From positions 23,531-87,530 of the forward strand of contig DGNO01000001.1 in NCBI GenBank assembly GCA_002389665.1: a DNA stretch of 64,000 bases. The letters are read 5' to 3'. Both the position numbers and the translations under genes were made by a program. The notes beneath the pieces were generated by a model, which was given only the letters and a program-made list of their open reading frames with translations, had not been told where the DNA came from and made no database searches. Origin of the DNA: Rhodobiaceae bacterium UBA4490. Lineage in GTDB: Bacteria; Pseudomonadota; Alphaproteobacteria; Parvibaculales; Parvibaculaceae. Below are positions 18,178-28,072 of the stretch, in pieces. Numbering within the stretch: the stretch's first letter is position 1; every line of letters begins with the position of its first letter.

Positions 18178-20478
18178 TCAGCTTCTCCCGTGGGCGGACA
18201 CATGGGCCCGCGCGGCCAGATGCCGCCAGAAGAAGGCGAGCATCCAGCAGGCCGCGGCAAAGAGCATCAACAGTCCGCCGCTCAGCATCAACCCCGCCGC
18301 ATTGGTCGCGGTCTGGGGCAGGGCAATGCCGGCCTTGGCTTCCGCGGCCTCAGCCGAAACCGGCGCGGCGGCCATGGCGAGCATCGGCATGGCGCTACGG
18401 GCCTTGGCATCGCGCATCGGCACGGGCGAGGGCTGCTCGCCGAAGACGGCCTCGAAGTCCCAGCCATCGGGCAGGTTGAGCGGCACGTCGCGGCGCGTCA
18501 CGTCTTCTCCTGCAGGGCGGGCCGGGGTTTTATCGACCGCGACAAGGCTGGTCAGGCGGCTGACGAGGTGGTGGGAAAGGGCGACATCGGTAATCGCCGC
18601 ATCGAGCTTCTCCCAATTGCCGCCCGCATAGCGCATGGCTTCCAGCGAGGCGATTTTCTTGCGCGCCCAAAGCTTGGCGACGCCCGGCCGTTCGGCGGCC
18701 TTGGCAAGCGGCAGACGCAGCTCCCAGGGCTGGCCGTCAAACGTGCCTTTCAGTTTGAACGTGCCTGAGGCATCGTCCATCCGCGCGGCGAGGATAATCG
18801 GCTCGCCGAGATAAAGATCGGGAAGCGGGTTCGGCCAGGCTTCCACTTCCTGTCCATTTGGCCAGACGGCGGCAAGGTCCGTCAGCGCCGGATTTTCCAG
18901 CTTCGTGAAAAGCTGGGCCATGCGCTCCTTCACCTGTTCCGGCTCGCCGATATGGGTGAAGGTGCCGCGGCCCATCTCGGCCGCCCGGCTCATAAAGAAG
19001 CTGTTGGGGGCGGAGCCGATGCCGACGGTGAAGAGGCGGCTTGTGCCGAGTTGCTGGGAGATGGTGTTGAAGAGCTGCTCTTCATTGCCGACCGCGCCGT
19101 CCGTCAGAAACACGACCTGACGCAGATATTGGCTATCGGCGGGCTGGGACACAAGCGCCCGCTGAAGCGCGCCCAGCATCTCCGTGCCGCCTTCCGCCTC
19201 AAGCCCGCGCACGAATTTCAGCGCCCGGTCCAAATTCTCCCTGTCGGCGCGCACAGCCTGGGGGAAGAGCGTTTCATGGGTGTGATTGAAGCGCACGACA
19301 TTGAAGCGGTCCTGCGGGGTGAGGCGCTGCAGCGCAAGTTCCAGGCTCGCCTTTGCCTGCGGCATGGAAGCGCCCGCCATGGAACCGGAATTGTCGATGA
19401 CGAAAATCGCCTCGCGCGGCGGCGTCTTGCGGGACGCGTCCTTGCTTTGCGGCGGCATCAGCATCATCAGCACATAATCTTCGCCGTTCAGCTCTTCGCG
19501 GAACAGGGCGGCGGTGGGCGCGTCCGTTTTGGCGGGCGTCCAGGTCAGCTCGAAATCCTTGTCTGCCGGTACTTCGCCTTGGCTGAGGGTTAGCTCCGCA
19601 CGGCTTTCATCTTCGCGCACCAGCGCGATCTCATGATAGGGGCTCGTGATGTCGCCGAGCGGAAAGCCCGCATCGAGCGAGAGCGTCAAAGTCAGCGGGT
19701 TGCGCTTGCCGGTATCCGGATGCGCGACGGGCGGAGTGATCTTATCCCGGTCCGGCACGGGATCGGAAACGCTGCCCCATCCTTTCTCGCCCGGCTGGAA
19801 ATCCACCAGATGCACGCTCGGCGCCGGGTTGTAGCGCGGGGCGACAACGGTGGGGAAGCGCAGCGAGAAGATGTTTTCGTCCTGACGCACGGTCTGCTGA
19901 TATTCGATCTGCACGACAATGGTTTCACCCGGCCCGATATTGGCAACCGAATTGGTGAAGATATTGGGCCGCTGCTGTTCGATCAGCGAAGCGCGCTTGC
20001 CCGCTTCCTTCGCTTCTTCGTAAATCTGCCGGGCTTCCTCTTTCTTCTTGATCTCGCCTTCGATGATCCGGTCGCCGATCAGCATGCGCAGACTGTCCAC
20101 CGCGCTGTCTTCGGGAAGCGGAAAGACATAAACGCCCTCCACCCAGCCATCGCTCGGGTTTTCGAAACGCTGGGTGATTTTCGCCCGCGCGATGGGGCCG
20201 GTGACGTCGATATCGACATCGGTGGCGACCATGGGCGCTTGTATATATTTGCCGGGCTCTTTCGTCTTCAGCAGCAGGCCGCCGCTCGTCATGTCGTTCG
20301 GTGTGACGAGGCGCAGCTCGCCTTCACTCTCTGCTTGAGGCGTATTCGCGCCGGCAGAGCCAGTGGCGCCGGCGAAAAGCATCAAAAAGAGAAAGAAGGC
20401 GGCAAAGCCCGTGATGCCATAACGAAGCACCTCGGCGGGGCTCAGCCAGCCGAGGCGTGATGATGGATAGTGTTTCAT
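18178..20478 (-). CDS. marine proteobacterial sortase target protein (VIT + vWA, LPQTAT signal)
   Basis: About 766 residues from the ATG at 20478, which has an AGGGGA ribosome site; a second ATG six codons upstream is possible. An N-terminal membrane segment (LRYGITGFAAFFLFLMLFAG) is followed by a VIT domain (about 50-200, with RFENPSDGWVEGVYVFPLPE), a von Willebrand A domain with the MIDAS motif DNSGSM and, near the C-terminus, LPQTATN followed by a hydrophobic helix and a positively charged tail. The sorting signal is LPxT with Ala instead of Gly. The order matches the known sortase target family. Inter-alpha-trypsin-inhibitor-like VIT/vWA architecture suggests adhesion or protein binding, but the role is unproven. 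Confidence 0.9.
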   Translation of the reverse strand: MKHYPSSRLGWLSPAEVLRYGITGFAAFFLFLMLFAGATGSAGANTPQAESEGELRLVTPNDMTSGGLLLKTKEPGKYIQAPMVATDVDIDVTGPIARAKITQRFENPSDGWVEGVYVFPLPEDSAVDSLRMLIGDRIIEGEIKKKEEARQIYEEAKEAGKRASLIEQQRPNIFTNSVANIGPGETIVVQIEYQQTVRQDENIFSLRFPTVVAPRYNPAPSVHLVDFQPGEKGWGSVSDPVPDRDKITPPVAHPDTGKRNPLTLTLSLDAGFPLGDITSPYHEIALVREDESRAELTLSQGEVPADKDFELTWTPAKTDAPTAALFREELNGEDYVLMMLMPPQSKDASRKTPPREAIFVIDNSGSMAGASMPQAKASLELALQRLTPQDRFNVVRFNHTHETLFPQAVRADRENLDRALKFVRGLEAEGGTEMLGALQRALVSQPADSQYLRQVVFLTDGAVGNEEQLFNTISQQLGTSRLFTVGIGSAPNSFFMSRAAEMGRGTFTHIGEPEQVKERMAQLFTKLENPALTDLAAVWPNGQEVEAWPNPLPDLYLGEPIILAARMDDASGTFKLKGTFDGQPWELRLPLAKAAERPGVAKLWARKKIASLEAMRYAGGNWEKLDAAITDVALSHHLVSRLTSLVAVDKTPARPAGEDVTRRDVPLNLPDGWDFEAVFGEQPSPVPMRDAKARSAMPMLAMAAAPVSAEAAEAKAGIALPQTATNAAGLMLSGGLLMLFAAACWMLAFFWRHLAARAHVSAHGRS

Positions 20479-20605
20479 GTGCGTGTCCCCTGACATTTTC
20501 CCTGCCCTTGATGTGCTCAGTGGACCGCAGCAATGGGGCGAGACTTTTGGGGGAATGGGCCGGGGGAAGGGTCATTTCTGGGCAAAAATGTGACGGGCCC
20601 GAATA

Positions 20606-21220
20606 TCACGCCTCCGTTGTGATGTGCCTGGGCTGGGCTTCGACACGGGCAAGCCAGGCGCGCACGGCCTCGTAAGGGGCAAGATCGAAGCCGCCATCGC
20701 CTGCCGCATGGGTATAGGCATAAAGCGCGATATCGGCGAGCGTGTAGCGGTTTGCTGCGAAAAAATCCGTATGCGTCAGATGTTTTTCCATGACGGCGAG
20801 CGCCTGATGCCCGCGCTCATGCCAGGCGGCAAGCTGGCTCTCGGAAATCTCGCTGCGTCCGCCCGGCTTGATGGAAAGCCAGAAGCGCGCCACGGCAATG
20901 TAAGGCTCGTGGCTATATTGCTCGAAGAACATCCATTGCAGCATCTGCGCCCGCTCGAAATTATCTTCCGGCACAAGCGGTGTCTTTTCGCCGAGATAAA
21001 AGAGGATGGCGTTCGATTCGGGCAGAAAGCGCCCGTCATCGGTTTCCAAAAGCGGCACGCGCCCATTCGGGTTTTTGGCGAGAAATCCATCGGTGCGGGT
21101 TTCCTGGGCGAGCACATCCACATGGATGATGTCGAGAGGCAGCCCAAGCTGATGCGCGGTCAGGCGGACTTTGTAGCAATTGCCGGAATTATGCATGTTG
21201 TAGAGACGCATGGCGCTCAC
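20606..21220 (-). CDS. glutathione S-transferase family protein
   Basis: A 204-residue GST: thioredoxin-like N-terminal domain with MRLYNMHNSGNCYKVRLTA and the cis-Pro/glutathione-binding GRVPLLETDDGRFLPESNAIL, then an all-alpha domain containing RYTLADIALYAYTH. It likely conjugates or reduces electrophiles with glutathione. The start is a GTG (21218-21220) overlapping the TGA of the MocR gene, so the two are co-translated; an ATG three codons later is an alternative. Confidence 0.9.
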   Translation of the reverse strand: MSAMRLYNMHNSGNCYKVRLTAHQLGLPLDIIHVDVLAQETRTDGFLAKNPNGRVPLLETDDGRFLPESNAILFYLGEKTPLVPEDNFERAQMLQWMFFEQYSHEPYIAVARFWLSIKPGGRSEISESQLAAWHERGHQALAVMEKHLTHTDFFAANRYTLADIALYAYTHAAGDGGFDLAPYEAVRAWLARVEAQPRHITTEA

Positions 21221-22707
21221 ACTCCCACTTCATGAAGCGCGGCGCTCAGCCGCTCGACGCCCGGTTCGATCAGCTTTTCCGGCACGCCGGCAAAGCCGAG
21301 ATAAAGCGCATGGCGTTTGCGCTGGGTGAGATAAAAATGCGAGACGGCGGTGGTCAGCACCTTGTGCCGGTCGGCGGCGGCGGTGGCATCGTCATCGCTC
21401 ACCCCTTCGGGCAGGAAGGCGGGCAATTGCATGCCGCCATCGGGCCGGGCCGGGCGGATGCGTCCGCCAAGCTTGCTTTCCAGCGCATCGATGAGGAGAT
21501 CGCGCCGCTCGGCATAAAGCGCGCGCATGCGGCGGATATGGGCGGAGAAATGCCCCTCATGCATGAAGTCGGCAAGCGCGGCCTGCACGATGGCCGGCGG
21601 GTTCTGCCCCGTCACGCGGATGGCGCGCAGGCACGCTTCCACCATATTGTCGGGCACGACGAGATAGCCGATGCGGATGGCGGGAAAGAGCGTCTTCGCC
21701 ATAGTGCCCATGTAAATGACGCCGCCCGTGCGGTCGAGCCCCTGGAGCGATGAGAGAGGGCGGCCCGCATAACGGAACTCGCTGTCATAATCGTCTTCCA
21801 ATATCCAGGCGCCCACTTCATTGGCCTTTTGCAGAAGCGCAAGGCGGCGTTTCAGGCTCATGGTGACGGAAAGCGGATATTGGTGCGAGGGCGTGCAGTA
21901 GATAAGCCGCGGCGGGTCTTCGCCGGGCGGGGCGGCATCGGGGTTCATGCCTTCTTCATCCACAGGCACCGGCACGATGCGCGCGCTCGAGGCCAGAAAG
22001 GCCCCGCGCGCGCCGAGATACCCCGGCTCTTCATGCCAGACGACATCGCCCGGATCGACGACAAGGCGCGTGGCAAGATCGAGCGAGGCCTGTGCGCCAG
22101 CCGTGACGATGACATTGTCCGGCCCGCAGACGACGCCGCGCGCCGCGCCGAGATATTCGGCAATCGCCTCGCGCAGGGCCGGAAAGCCGGTGCCGAGCTG
22201 GTAATCGAAAAGCCGCGATTGCGGTTGGCGCGCCCGCCGGGCGAGAAGCCGCGCCCAGACTTGATGGGGGAAAAATTCCAGAGACGGCATGCCGTGCTGG
22301 AAGGGCAGCACATGGCCTTTGACGTAAGAGGGCGAGGCGCGTTTGACGGTGAGCATTGCCTCACCCCGCTGGGAAAGGCGGCGGCGCGGGTCGGGCTTGA
22401 TCTCCTGGCGCTCGGCCCGGCCCGCTTCGATCAGCGTGTCGGGGGGAATGGCGGCGACATGGGTGCCCGAGCCCACCCGGCTTTCCAGATAGCCTTCCGC
22501 GATGAGCTGCTCATAGGCGGCGACCACGGTGTTGCGGCCGATGGCCAGCTCCTTGGCCAGCGTGCGGCTCGGCGGCATGCGCAGCCCGGCGAGCAGCCGC
22601 CCGCTCAAGATCGCGCTGCGCACGCTGTCATAGAGTTGGCGGTAGAGCGGGGTTTCCAGATCGGGATCGAGATTGAGCGCCCCCAAAATGGCTGTCGGTG
22701 AATTCAT
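21217..22707 (-). CDS. MocR/PdxR-type PLP-dependent transcriptional regulator
   Basis: The 496-residue product joins a GntR winged helix (about 20-90: PLYRQLYDSVRSAILSGRLL, SRTLAKELAIGRNTVVAAYEQL) to a fold-type I aminotransferase domain (about 130-490) with the PLP lysine at Lys338 (MGTMAKTLFPAIRIGYL) and the YDSEFRY motif. MocR proteins sense PLP or amino-type ligands and control divergent genes, often PLP synthesis or transport. Here the divergent neighbours are DUF1272, a pyridoxamine-phosphate-oxidase-like protein and a PaiB-like flavin protein, which suggests that group is its regulon. Confidence 0.93.
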   Translation of the reverse strand: MNSPTAILGALNLDPDLETPLYRQLYDSVRSAILSGRLLAGLRMPPSRTLAKELAIGRNTVVAAYEQLIAEGYLESRVGSGTHVAAIPPDTLIEAGRAERQEIKPDPRRRLSQRGEAMLTVKRASPSYVKGHVLPFQHGMPSLEFFPHQVWARLLARRARQPQSRLFDYQLGTGFPALREAIAEYLGAARGVVCGPDNVIVTAGAQASLDLATRLVVDPGDVVWHEEPGYLGARGAFLASSARIVPVPVDEEGMNPDAAPPGEDPPRLIYCTPSHQYPLSVTMSLKRRLALLQKANEVGAWILEDDYDSEFRYAGRPLSSLQGLDRTGGVIYMGTMAKTLFPAIRIGYLVVPDNMVEACLRAIRVTGQNPPAIVQAALADFMHEGHFSAHIRRMRALYAERRDLLIDALESKLGGRIRPARPDGGMQLPAFLPEGVSDDDATAAADRHKVLTTAVSHFYLTQRKRHALYLGFAGVPEKLIEPGVERLSAALHEVGV

Positions 22708-22708
22708 G

Positions 22709-22854
22709 ATTGGCCCCCCAGACCAGGGTCAAGAAATGTGCGGCAAGGGCGCGAATATCGATCCGCGCCGAGATTGGCCCCAATATAGTTATGCCATTGG
22801 AGCTTTAGAAGGAGCCAATTTTAAGGCTTGGTCACGGTCCGATTGGAGAATTGG
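22709..22854. promoter_or_regulatory. divergent MocR control region with seven ATTGG/CCAAT boxes
   Basis: Between the MocR start and DUF1272 the pentamer ATTGG, or its complement CCAAT, occurs at 22709, 22773, 22780, 22796, 22815, 22842 and 22850. Pairs form inverted copies (ATTGGCCCCAAT at 22773-22784) and direct copies (ATTGGAGAATTGG at 22842-22854). MocR regulators usually bind repeated half-sites in the divergent promoter, so this is the likely operator. The identification is inferred from the repetition. Confidence 0.5.
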
Positions 22855-22904
22855 TCCGGCCCGCTGAGGGGGTGCCGGGAAGCGAACCGCTAAAGGGGGC
22901 ACCA

Positions 22905-23078
22905 ATGCTGGAAATGAGAACGGAATGCGAGAAATGCAAGGCCCCGACGCCGCCGGAGGGCGAGGCATCGATTTGCAGTTATGAGTGTACGTTTTGCGTG
23001 CCTTGCACGAGCGGTATGGACCATCGCTGCCCGAATTGCGGCGGCGAGCTTGTCGCCCGGCCGAAGCGGGCGGGGTAG
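22905..23078 (+). CDS. DUF1272 zinc-ribbon-like protein
   Basis: A 57-residue protein with eight cysteines in CxxC-type pairs (CEKCKAP, CSYECTFCVPC, CPNCGG), the DUF1272 pattern. It probably folds around zinc. The ribosome site AAAGGGGG sits about six bases before the ATG. First gene of an operon divergent from mocR: it stops six bases before the PPOX gene. Confidence 0.9.
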   Translation: MLEMRTECEKCKAPTPPEGEASICSYECTFCVPCTSGMDHRCPNCGGELVARPKRAG

Positions 23079-23084
23079 GGTTTC

Positions 23085-23756
23085 ATGTCTCAACCTATCT
23101 CTGCCTATGCCACGGAAAAGCGGTTCAGGCCAAAGCGCGCGCCGGAACGGGCCTCTTATGACAAGGCGCTCGTCCACGCCATTTTGGATGAGGCGCTCAT
23201 GGCGCATGTGGCTTATACGGATGAGGCGGGCTGCCCGCATGTCCTCCCGATGTATTTCGTCCGTGATGGGGAAAGCCTGCTGCTGCATGGCTCGGCGAAA
23301 ATGGGCCAGGCGAAGGCGGCCCGGCGCGGCGCGGCTTTTTGCGTCAATGTGACCTTACTCGACGGGCTGGTGCTCGCCCGCTCCGGGTTCCACCATTCCG
23401 TCAATTACCGCTCCGTCACGGTGCACGGCGTGCCGGAGATATTGGAGGGAGCGGAGAAGACCCGCGCGCTCGATCTCACCGTCGAGCGCCTTGCCAAAGG
23501 CCGGGCAGCCGAGGTGCGCGCGGCAAATGCGAAAGAGTTCAAGGCAACGCTGGTGCTGCGTCTGAAGCTGGAGCAGGTCGCGGCCAAGACGCGCACGGGC
23601 GGTGTCAATGACGAGCCGGAAGATATGGAGCTGCCTGTCTGGGCTGGCGTCATTCCGCTGCATCTGGCGGTGGGCGCGCCCATCGCGGATGAGCAATGTG
23701 CGCCGGGCGCAGCTGCGCCCTCACTTGCGCTGACCGGCCCACAGTCTGAAAGGTGA
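23085..23756 (+). CDS. pyridoxamine 5'-phosphate oxidase family (NimA-like flavin-binding) protein
   Basis: The 223-residue split-barrel protein shows the PNPOx-like pattern: DKALVHAILDEALMAHVAYTDEAG, PHVLPMYFVRDGESLLLHGSAKMGQ and FHHSVNYRSVTVHGVPEIL. These proteins bind FMN or heme and reduce small molecules. NimA members reduce nitroimidazoles. Four bases separate it from the PaiB-like gene. The context with a MocR (PLP-binding) regulator hints at B6 or flavin chemistry. Confidence 0.88.
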   Translation: MSQPISAYATEKRFRPKRAPERASYDKALVHAILDEALMAHVAYTDEAGCPHVLPMYFVRDGESLLLHGSAKMGQAKAARRGAAFCVNVTLLDGLVLARSGFHHSVNYRSVTVHGVPEILEGAEKTRALDLTVERLAKGRAAEVRAANAKEFKATLVLRLKLEQVAAKTRTGGVNDEPEDMELPVWAGVIPLHLAVGAPIADEQCAPGAAAPSLALTGPQSER

Positions 23757-23760
23757 TCAC

Positions 23761-24381
23761 ATGTATATCCCGCCGCGATACGAGATGACGGAGAGAAGCG
23801 AAGTGCTGGCGCTGATGCGCGCCTATCCTTTCGCGCTTTTCGTCTTGAACGGCGAGGGCGCGCCGGAAGCCGCGCACCTGCCGTTCCTGACAGAAGAAGA
23901 GGGCGGACGGCTTTACCTGCGCGCGCATATGGCCCGCGCCAATCCGCTGAGCGAGGCGCTTGAGCAAGGCGCCCGCGCCCTCGTCATCTTTCAGGGCCCC
24001 CATGGCTATATCTCGCCTGCCTGGACGGACGATCCGAAAATGGTGCCGACCTGGAACTATCAGGCGGTCCATGCCTATGGGCCGGTGAAAAAGATCGACG
24101 ACAAAAATCGCTGCCTCGATCTGCTGGCCCGCATGACGGCGCAGTTCGAAGACGCGCGGCCCAACCCCTGGCGGATGGACGGCCTCGAGCCCGGCTGGAA
24201 GGCCCGGCTTCTGGAGGCAACGGCGATGTTCGAGATGGAAGTGGAGCGGCTCGAAGCCAAGACGAAGCTCAGCCAGGACAGAGCCGGCGCGCGGGGCGCG
24301 GCGATTTTGGAGGGGCTTGCGCGGGAAGGCGCGGACCCTGAGCTCATGGCCGTCATGCGCGCGGCATTGGAGGAGACCTAA
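23761..24381 (+). CDS. FMN-binding negative transcriptional regulator (PaiB-like)
   Basis: The 206-residue product begins MYIPPRYEMTERSEVLALMRA and contains RAHMARANPLSEAL and WNYQAVHAYG, typical of PaiB/FMN-binding split-barrel proteins (COG2808). PaiB was first described as a regulator of sporulation and protease genes in Bacillus; most proteobacterial homologues are likely flavoproteins of unknown role. Its stop codon abuts the next start (TAAATG), so the genes are coupled. Confidence 0.9.
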   Translation: MYIPPRYEMTERSEVLALMRAYPFALFVLNGEGAPEAAHLPFLTEEEGGRLYLRAHMARANPLSEALEQGARALVIFQGPHGYISPAWTDDPKMVPTWNYQAVHAYGPVKKIDDKNRCLDLLARMTAQFEDARPNPWRMDGLEPGWKARLLEATAMFEMEVERLEAKTKLSQDRAGARGAAILEGLAREGADPELMAVMRAALEET

Positions 24382-24762
24382 ATGGAAAAAATCGTCAGCG
24401 GCTTGCTCATCCTCACCGGGCTTTTGAATGCTGCCCCGGTCATGGGCGTTCTCGGCGCAGAGCGCCTTAAAACCATGTATGGGCTGAGTTTCGAGGAACC
24501 CAATCTTCTGGTGCTCATGCAGCACCGGGCGGTGCTTTTCGCCCTTATCGGCGGGTTCATGATTGCCGCCGCGTTCAAGCCCGCCTTGCAGCCTGCCGCC
24601 TTCCTCATCGGGTTCGTTTCCATGGCCGCTTTTGTCGCCCTTGCCTGGGGTGTGCCGGAGCTGAACGGGCAGCTCAAACGGGTCATGATCGCGGATATTG
24701 CCGGGATCGGCGCGCTTTTGGCCGCGATTGCGATTTATTTTCTCGCGCGCCCCCAAATCTGA
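24382..24762 (+). CDS. four-span small membrane protein
   Basis: A 126-residue protein with four hydrophobic helices (SGLLILTGLLNAAPVMGVLG, AVLFALIGGFMIAAAF, AAFLIGFVSMAAFVALAW, IADIAGIGALLAAIAIYFLA). Similar proteins are sometimes labelled phosphopantetheine adenylyltransferase in databases, but nothing in the sequence supports that enzyme. Last gene of the mocR-divergent operon; probably an accessory membrane component. Function unknown. Confidence 0.75.
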   Translation: MEKIVSGLLILTGLLNAAPVMGVLGAERLKTMYGLSFEEPNLLVLMQHRAVLFALIGGFMIAAAFKPALQPAAFLIGFVSMAAFVALAWGVPELNGQLKRVMIADIAGIGALLAAIAIYFLARPQI

Positions 24763-24820
24763 GGAAAAGCGGGGGTAACCCCCCTTGCAGGCTGTTGCGA
24801 AATGCCCCGCGCCGTCATAG

Positions 24821-26065
<1,245 letters not shown>

Positions 26066-26090
26066 AAGGTTGAGGTGTTATGCAATGACA

Positions 26091-26117
26091 AAGCCCCGCG
26101 CACCGCGCGGGGCTTTT
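26091..26117 (+). terminator. rho-independent terminator after aminotransferase
   Basis: Stem AAGCCCCGCGC / GCGCGGGGCTT with a three-base loop and a run of six T residues, 25 bases after the stop codon. Confidence 0.95.
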
Positions 26118-26183
26118 TTGTCTGCCGTCACTTTTAGGCGCAGCCCGTAATCAATGAATGCCTTTTCCCTCTGCAGCCGCTTC

Positions 26184-26292
26184 ATGGACCCCGGCTCGGG
26201 GGCCGGGGTGACGAGAGAGTGTGAGGGTAGGCAGTGCCTCCGCCACTGGTTCTGGGTGTCACCCCGGGCTTGACCCGGGGTCCATGCAGCGG
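26184..26292. repeat. two head-to-head copies of a dispersed GGACCCCGG palindrome
   Basis: Copy one (26184-26215) reads ATGGACCCCGGCTCGGGGG then CCGGGGTGACGAG. Copy two (26258-26292) is the reverse orientation, GTCACCCCGGGCTTGACC then CGGGGTCCATGCAGCGG. Each is an imperfect palindrome with a GCAGC/CATG edge. Six more copies lie elsewhere in this window. About 60 bases of unremarkable sequence follow before the next gene. Confidence 0.8.
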
Positions 26293-26351
26293 CGGCAACG
26301 AGCGGGGCGCTCTAGAGCGCTCTCAGTGGAGCGCAATGAGACGACAAGCCT

Positions 26352-27029
26352 TTACGTATGCTCGGCGCCATTACCTTCTGCGCCGTTCAGCCCCCATTTC
26401 TGCGCCTCGGGTGCATCTTCTTTCGTGGCCAAAATACAAAGCGCCCGGTAGCCCCGGCCATAGGATGTATTCAGCAGGTTTTTAATAGTGTGACCGTTAT
26501 CCTTGATTTCCTCGGCGGTGGAGAGCAGGTTCTGGAAGAGGCCTATGTAAGTCTCTCTGGCGTAAGGGAAGGGCGTCTCGTGATATTGGAGTGCCTGTTG
26601 GAAATGTGGTCTGTGCCTATTGATCCATATAAGTGACAGGTAGGCCAGTCGGTCGCCGTTCGAGAAATTTTCCCGGTAACGCAGAACCGTATCTTCGTTT
26701 TTGACGAGTTTGGCCGCTTCGGCCATTTGCTGGGAGAGGCGTTCCAGCTCGGTTTTCATGCTGTCGAATATCTGAAAGACGAGTTGCTGTGTCGTGACGC
26801 GCTGCTGATTGCGCGTCTGCTTGTTCTGTTCGCCGATCTGGTGCTGCTGAAGAACCGTGCTGTAAAAGAGCAGCAGAAAAGCGGTGCCGCCAAGCACGCC
26901 GCCGAAGTAATCACCGATCTCACCGATTTGCCATTCGCGCGATTGGAAAAGCGTGATGCCCCAATAGCTGAATCCGGCAGCCGCAAGCAGAGCGAAGAAA
27001 AAGATACTAATGGAGAGAAAGCGGATCAT
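26352..27029 (-). CDS. putative phage-abortive-infection-like membrane protein (PutAbiC-like)
   Basis: From the ATG at 27029 (GAGG ribosome site) the product is 225 residues. Two transmembrane helices near the N-terminus (FLSISIFFFALLAAAGFSYWG and GVLGGTAFLLLFYSTVLQQ) flank GEIGDYFGG, followed by a long helical, Gln-rich coiled-coil region (QQHQIGEQNKQTRNQQRV) and a soluble domain with PFPYARETYIGLFQNLL and LNTSYGRGYRALC. This architecture resembles the putAbiC family of putative abortive-infection proteins, whose defence role is largely inferred. No partner gene is adjacent. Confidence 0.5.
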   Translation of the reverse strand: MIRFLSISIFFFALLAAAGFSYWGITLFQSREWQIGEIGDYFGGVLGGTAFLLLFYSTVLQQHQIGEQNKQTRNQQRVTTQQLVFQIFDSMKTELERLSQQMAEAAKLVKNEDTVLRYRENFSNGDRLAYLSLIWINRHRPHFQQALQYHETPFPYARETYIGLFQNLLSTAEEIKDNGHTIKNLLNTSYGRGYRALCILATKEDAPEAQKWGLNGAEGNGAEHT

Positions 27030-27127
27030 CGGCACCTCGTGTTGTGATGTGCTGTGACCCTGCGGGTATTTCTCTAAAGTAAGTTTAACGTCTCGCTATC
27101 CTGGCGCGGATGTGAACGCGCCCCGCC

Positions 27128-27985
27128 TCACGTATACTCAACCCCGTTCTCATCCGTCACGGCGGCAAGGCCCATGCGCTTCAGCTCCTGCTGAATATTG
27201 GCGATGCGGCTGGCATGGGAGGGGTGGGTGGACATGAATTCGGGCGGGGCGTTGCCCTTGCTTTGCTTGGCCATGTTCTGCCACAGGCCGACGGCCTGGC
27301 GCGCGTCATAGCCGCTGGCATGCATGTAGCGCAGGCCGAGCGTATCGGCTTCGAGCTCGTGGCGGCGCGAATAGGGCAGGAGCACACCAAACTGGATGCC
27401 CATGCCGAGCACCGCGGCGATTTCCTTGCCCCCTTGCACATCGCCCGCTTCCATGGCGACGGCGGCGGCCGTCATGCCGAGGCCGGCGGCAAGCTGCTGG
27501 CTGTAGCGCTCTGCCGAATGGCGGGCGGTGACATGGCCCACTTCATGGCCCATCACGGCGGCAAGGTGATGGTCGTGGTCGAAGCGTTTGAAAATGCCTT
27601 CATAGAAGCCGACCTTGCCGCCCGGCAGCACGAAGGCGTTGGCCTCGTCGCTGTCGAAAAGCGTGAACTCCCAGGGCTGATTGCCGAGCCCGGCACTTTG
27701 CACGATGCGGCTGCCCACGGTGCGCAGGCGCGCATTCATGCGCGGGTCGCGGGAAATACGCTCCTGCTTTTTAAGCGCGCTCCAGGAACTGGCGGCCATC
27801 TGCGCCAATTGCCCGTCGGAGACGAGGATGAGCTGCGAGCGTCCGAGCGCGCGGTTCTGCGTGCAGCCGGCCAGAGCGACGACGGAGCCGGAGGCAAGAC
27901 CCTGGATCAGGCGGCGCCGGTTCATAACGACCGGTTCCCGGTCCACCCAATTAATCTCGACATCCACGGTTTTCGATGCGGACAT
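27128..27985 (-). CDS. M48-family metalloprotease lipoprotein
   Basis: The 285-residue product has a lipobox (VALAGC, Cys41) after a basic NRRRLIQGL segment, suggesting an exported, lipid-anchored protein. The zinc site is HEVGH (147-151), with the third ligand in the ELEADTLGLRYM segment. M48 proteases of the BepA/LoiP kind act on misfolded outer-membrane proteins in the periplasm. The ATG at 27985 has a GGGGGATAGGA ribosome site; the ATG 20 codons later would give a standard signal peptide but lacks one. Confidence 0.88.
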   Translation of the reverse strand: MSASKTVDVEINWVDREPVVMNRRRLIQGLASGSVVALAGCTQNRALGRSQLILVSDGQLAQMAASSWSALKKQERISRDPRMNARLRTVGSRIVQSAGLGNQPWEFTLFDSDEANAFVLPGGKVGFYEGIFKRFDHDHHLAAVMGHEVGHVTARHSAERYSQQLAAGLGMTAAAVAMEAGDVQGGKEIAAVLGMGIQFGVLLPYSRRHELEADTLGLRYMHASGYDARQAVGLWQNMAKQSKGNAPPEFMSTHPSHASRIANIQQELKRMGLAAVTDENGVEYT

Positions 27986-28072
27986 GTCCTATCCCCCTGG
28001 CTAAGCTCGGTAATTGCCGTTTACCATAAGCGCTGGCGCCGCGCGCTTCCAGTGCAAAGCGCAAAAGCAAAG

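Noticed and set aside
24382..24762. Phosphopantetheine adenylyltransferase
   Set aside because: A name that similar proteins may carry in databases, but this is a four-helix membrane protein without nucleotidyltransferase motifs.
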